The translations under genes were made by a program, and so were the position numbers. 64,000 nt of DNA from JADKHR01 sp041917295 (GTDB lineage Bacteria; Elusimicrobiota; Elusimicrobia; FEN-1173): positions 62,001-126,000 of the forward strand of contig JAYRXX010000010.1 in the NCBI GenBank assembly GCA_041917295.1, given 5' to 3'. Under the pieces are notes generated by a model. It had not been told where the DNA came from. It searched no databases and worked only from the letters and a program-made list of their open reading frames with translations. Shown here in pieces: positions 60,803 through 64,000 of this stretch; position 1 is the first letter of the stretch; the number at the start of each line of letters is the position of its first letter.

Positions 60803-63800
60803 ATGGTTGACCGGGTTTTGACACCCAGGGGCGACAAAACGGGTCGAGCGCGCCTGATGCGGCGCGCGGGGGCCTATTGGCGTTTGTCGCGGCGGCGGTT
60901 TGCGCCCAGCCGGGCCGTGGCCACAGCGACGGCGCTGGTCTACTTTTTGACGATGGTCCCCGGCGGTCCGACCGCCTGGGCGGACATCGCGGACTATTTC
61001 GGGCCGGGGCATCCCCGCAACAACGACCAACGCAACCGGGGCGGACAATATTCTCCGGAACAGCTCAAATCCTATCTGGATTATAAAGAACGCCTGGCCA
61101 AATCCATCACCCAGCGGGAACAAATGTTGGACCCGCGCCGAAGCAAAGTCCAATCCAAACTGGAAGTGACCATCGACCGAACGGTTCAGGAAACCCTGAA
61201 CGCCTTGGAGTTTTTGGAACGCCAAGCCCAAGACGCCCGGCGCAAGGTATTTGCCATTTTGGGAGAACGGTCGCTGTTTAATTACGTCAAATACGCGGAC
61301 GGAAAGATCGTGCGGATGATGGACGGGTTGGCCAAACAGGTAGAAAACGAGCGGGTGTTTGACGCCAACGGCAACGTGTCTATCCGCAACACCTTTGACA
61401 TGCAGTATAACACCAAACGATTGCTGACCGATTACCAAGCCAAAACCACCGACGCCCTAGGCAACACTTCGTTCATTAAATGGGCGGGGGGGGAATACAC
61501 GGCGGATTCGGTGTTTTACGCCACGGATTACACCCACGCGGACAAAAACGTGGTGGGGTATATTCAAACCACCACCGACCATTTCGGCAACGTGACGGAA
61601 GTGAAGTGGAGTGGCGGGCGATACAACGACAAACTTCTCACGGACTACCACCAGGTGACCATCGACCACCGGGGCAACATGAGCACCAAAGATTGGACCG
61701 GCGCGACGTATGACACCAACAACCAAATCAAATCGTTCACGGAAATCGAAACCGACATTTACGGCAACACGCGCCAACGCGCCTGGTCGGGGGGCACCTA
61801 TATAAAGAACAGCGCCTGGCGGGAAGACCTGGACAAAGACGGCCTGGCCCAGGACAATCCCAAATTCTTGTTGGTGGGTTATCGGGAGGTGGTGACAGAC
61901 GAAAACGGGGTGGTGACCCGGCGGGACTGGTCTGGGGCGGAATACGACACCCACGGCCAATTAAAGAAATACGACGAAACCCTGACTGACGGCCTTTTGC
62001 GGGAAAGCGCCACCCGCTGGCGGGACGGCACCTATGATCGATACGGGCGGCTGATGGCCTATCAACAAGAGAGCACGGACATTGCCGGCTTAACCACAAC
62101 GGTGGATTGGGCGGCGGAATACTATTCCGACGATTTGCGGCTCAAGAGTTACCGGGAAAAAACAACGGACCCCCTGGGGTTAACCCAAACGCTAGAACGG
62201 CAGAATATGGAATACAGCCGGGCCGGGGACCTGGTGAAATACGCCCAACGGCACACCGACGCCCGGGGCAATTTGGTGAAGACCGATTGGACAGGAACAA
62301 GCTTTGATCGGTATGGCCGAAATACCGGTTCCAACGAAATGCACACGGACGCGTTGGGCGTTTTGACGTTCCGGGAAAAAACCGGGACGGTATACGACAC
62401 CAAGAGTCGCCAGCTGGCCTATACGGAATATGTGACGGACGAATACGATCACAAAACCGAAAAAACCTGGTCCAACGCCCGCTACGACCATTACAACCGG
62501 CTGTTGAAATACAAGGAAACCAACAAAGACGCGCTTAACAACACAACGATAAAAGAATGGCGCGCCAGCCGATACGACTGGGCCGACCGGGCGGAGAAAT
62601 ACACCCAAACCAACACGGATGCCGACGGCAACGTCACCGAAAGCGAATGGACAGCCGGAATTGAAGGACGGGAGGGAGAACCCGGGTACAACAAATTTGG
62701 CCAGGTTTTGGCCTACACGGAAATAGTGACAGACAAGTGGTTAAAAAAACATCGGCGCATCTGGGTGGGGGGTGAATACGATGATTACGGGAACCTGTCC
62801 TCCTACAGCGAGTGGGTAGTGGACCCCGTGGGCGGGGCTGTGCGCAAAAATTGGGTCGGCGGAAGGTATGACCAATTCAACCGGCTCACACACTACAGCG
62901 AAACATTTTTCGCGTTGGATAATCCGGTGCCTGTGGTGGGTCACGATTTCGATTGGGGTGAGGCCCGGGACGCGTCGTCACGGGAAGTGCAATCCCACGC
63001 CTGGACCGCGGGGGAGTATGACAAACACTCCCATCTAAAAGGGTTCTCGGACGTCACCCAACTGCCCACGGGTGAAACGGCCAAGGTCAAAGAATACGAA
63101 GCCACCTACGACAATTATCACCGCAAAAAGACATTTCGAAACGAAACAACGGGCCCTGAAGGCGTCACGTATAAACTACATCGAACCGAAACCGATTACG
63201 ACAATCAAAGCCGCGTGCTGGGCTACTTGGAAACCGCCCGGTCGGATTCCGAACCAAACATCATTTCCATCACACGCCTAACCGGTCGAACCTATGACCG
63301 AGACGGCCGAGCGACCGGCGGGGAAGAAGAAACAACGACGGGCGGTGTGACCCACGACAACAAACAGGTCAACGCCACTGTGACCCGAACGGTATCGGAT
63401 GCAAAGCTCACCGACCGGCGGCTTACCTCCTACACCCAAACCACGGTTCACAGCGGAACGGGGCCCACGGGAGAGACACTGAATCTCAAAGAAAAAACCG
63501 ATGTCACGGACATCACTTATTTTGACGTCGATATCCGCAAGGCTTTCAGTGAGGTTCAAACTGTTCATCGAACTTCTCCGGGGCTTGTGGACCACACGAC
63601 AAAGACCACGCGCACGGGCATGGTTCACAACCTGAGCGGGTTGGTGGTGGCTTACGACGACAAAATAGAAGACAGCGCCACGCCGGGCGGCGCCACCGAG
63701 GTGAAACGCTCGCACACCATTTATGGAACCCAGGGCGAAGCCTTGGGTTATAGGGAAAAAACCAAGGATTTGGGCGGGTTGATCACGGACAAGGTGACGA

Positions 63801-64000
63801 CGAACATTGTTTACGACGCGTTTCGCCGCGTGATGACGTTTGGAGAAAAAATTGTAAGAACCGGGGATGGGCGCCAATCGTTACCGGAAGACTGGGCAAA
63901 TAAGGGAACCGACGAAAAGAAATCGATCTTAAAACGGATTGTGGACAACATGGGCGGTGTGGTGAATTGGGCCACGTTTAATGTTTTGGATGTGGAAACC
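60803..64000 (+). CDS. Giant protein of 30-residue YD-like tandem repeats, 3' end outside the window
   Basis: The frame from ATG 60803 has no stop to the end of the window: 1066 residues and counting. A basic N-terminus leads to a hydrophobic segment (about residues 38-60, AVATATALVYFLTMVPGGPTAWA), like a long signal peptide. Residues 75-190 are helical. From Tyr at base 61406 on, a 30-residue unit repeats about 20 times: YD-x3-R-[LV]-x2-Y-x-E-x2-T-D-x2-G-N-x-T-x4-W-x-G-x2. Units often are exactly 30 long; some carry inserts. It recalls the YD repeats of RHS/teneurin proteins, whose period is shorter. No strong ribosome site; no neighbour gives its job. Likely exported to the surface, which is inference. 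Confidence 0.8.
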   Translation, partial: MVDRVLTPRGDKTGRARLMRRAGAYWRLSRRRFAPSRAVATATALVYFLTMVPGGPTAWADIADYFGPGHPRNNDQRNRGGQYSPEQLKSYLDYKERLAKSITQREQMLDPRRSKVQSKLEVTIDRTVQETLNALEFLERQAQDARRKVFAILGERSLFNYVKYADGKIVRMMDGLAKQVENERVFDANGNVSIRNTFDMQYNTKRLLTDYQAKTTDALGNTSFIKWAGGEYTADSVFYATDYTHADKNVVGYIQTTTDHFGNVTEVKWSGGRYNDKLLTDYHQVTIDHRGNMSTKDWTGATYDTNNQIKSFTEIETDIYGNTRQRAWSGGTYIKNSAWREDLDKDGLAQDNPKFLLVGYREVVTDENGVVTRRDWSGAEYDTHGQLKKYDETLTDGLLRESATRWRDGTYDRYGRLMAYQQESTDIAGLTTTVDWAAEYYSDDLRLKSYREKTTDPLGLTQTLERQNMEYSRAGDLVKYAQRHTDARGNLVKTDWTGTSFDRYGRNTGSNEMHTDALGVLTFREKTGTVYDTKSRQLAYTEYVTDEYDHKTEKTWSNARYDHYNRLLKYKETNKDALNNTTIKEWRASRYDWADRAEKYTQTNTDADGNVTESEWTAGIEGREGEPGYNKFGQVLAYTEIVTDKWLKKHRRIWVGGEYDDYGNLSSYSEWVVDPVGGAVRKNWVGGRYDQFNRLTHYSETFFALDNPVPVVGHDFDWGEARDASSREVQSHAWTAGEYDKHSHLKGFSDVTQLPTGETAKVKEYEATYDNYHRKKTFRNETTGPEGVTYKLHRTETDYDNQSRVLGYLETARSDSEPNIISITRLTGRTYDRDGRATGGEEETTTGGVTHDNKQVNATVTRTVSDAKLTDRRLTSYTQTTVHSGTGPTGETLNLKEKTDVTDITYFDVDIRKAFSEVQTVHRTSPGLVDHTTKTTRTGMVHNLSGLVVAYDDKIEDSATPGGATEVKRSHTIYGTQGEALGYREKTKDLGGLITDKVTTNIVYDAFRRVMTFGEKIVRTGDGRQSLPEDWANKGTDEKKSILKRIVDNMGGVVNWATFNVLDVET

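Noticed and set aside
61400..63850. Possible CRISPR or DNA satellite because of periodic sequence
   Set aside because: The period is 90 bases and conserved at protein level only; no identical repeats with unique spacers are present.

Overview
The window comes from a GC-rich, diderm (Gram-negative-type) bacterium. It encodes outer-membrane barrels, a TolC-like channel, lipoproteins and Tat substrates. It has no rRNA, tRNA or CRISPR array that I can recognise. The mix of alternative complex III, PorV-like and FlgD-Ig-like surface proteins, a Gld-type ABC module and a very long repeat protein fits Elusimicrobiota or a neighbouring lineage such as Omnitrophota. That placement is inference from gene content only. 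Genes are packed tightly; ATGA stop/start overlaps are the normal junction, so most operons can be read directly from spacing.

Layout. 1-2534: the end of an MscS channel gene and a self-inhibited Fic protein. 2639-9210: an envelope operon (DUF2490 barrel, binding-protein-like lipid-free periplasmic protein, porin, secreted amidohydrolase, DcaP-like porin, exported glutaminase) closed by a strong terminator; it looks like an uptake and hydrolysis pathway for an amide or aromatic compound. 9309-11725: DUF502 plus a membrane-anchored glycerophosphodiesterase, then an inverted-repeat element. 11961-12992: a lipoprotein on the minus strand. 13160-16121: octaheme cytochrome c, HybA-like Fe-S protein and HybB-like quinone-site protein, an electron-transfer module without a catalytic subunit. 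16111-19882: a small barrel, a zinc-ribbon protein and an outer-membrane protein that joins a HExxH domain to a propeller and barrel. 20146-25823: FlgD-Ig protein, PorV-like barrel, TPR protein, histidine kinase and response regulator in one overlapping operon, followed by a lipoprotein and a terminator.

26602-37883 (minus strand) is the respiratory core: tatA, tatC, the six alternative complex III genes actABCDEF, a 100-residue membrane protein and two bd-oxidase-like membrane subunits that each end in a c-type heme domain. ActB carries a Tat-type signal, so the tat genes upstream make sense. The unit would take electrons from quinol to c-type hemes and on to an unusual bd-like terminal enzyme. 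From a divergent, overlapping promoter pair, an apparently leaderless LOG-family gene starts a plus-strand operon with a GDT1-type cation transporter and an STT3-like membrane protein. A nitroreductase, a Gld-type ABC transporter with a GldF-GldG fusion, a DUF4340 protein and an SDR/DUF2867 protein follow.

48350-49672 is an accessory islet: 81 bp of the SDR gene's 3' end are repeated exactly on its far side, and between the copies lie a Fic gene broken by one stop codon and a truncated minus-strand reading frame. 50038-60135 is an efflux operon (TolC-like, HlyD-like, two RND permeases) invaded by short palindromic repeats, two of them translated in frame inside the permeases. After an ORF6N gene, the window ends inside a very long gene (60803 to beyond 64000) built of a 30-residue YD-like repeat. 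It is the most striking sequence here and the best candidate for something undescribed. The heme-c bd-like pair behind complex III is the second.
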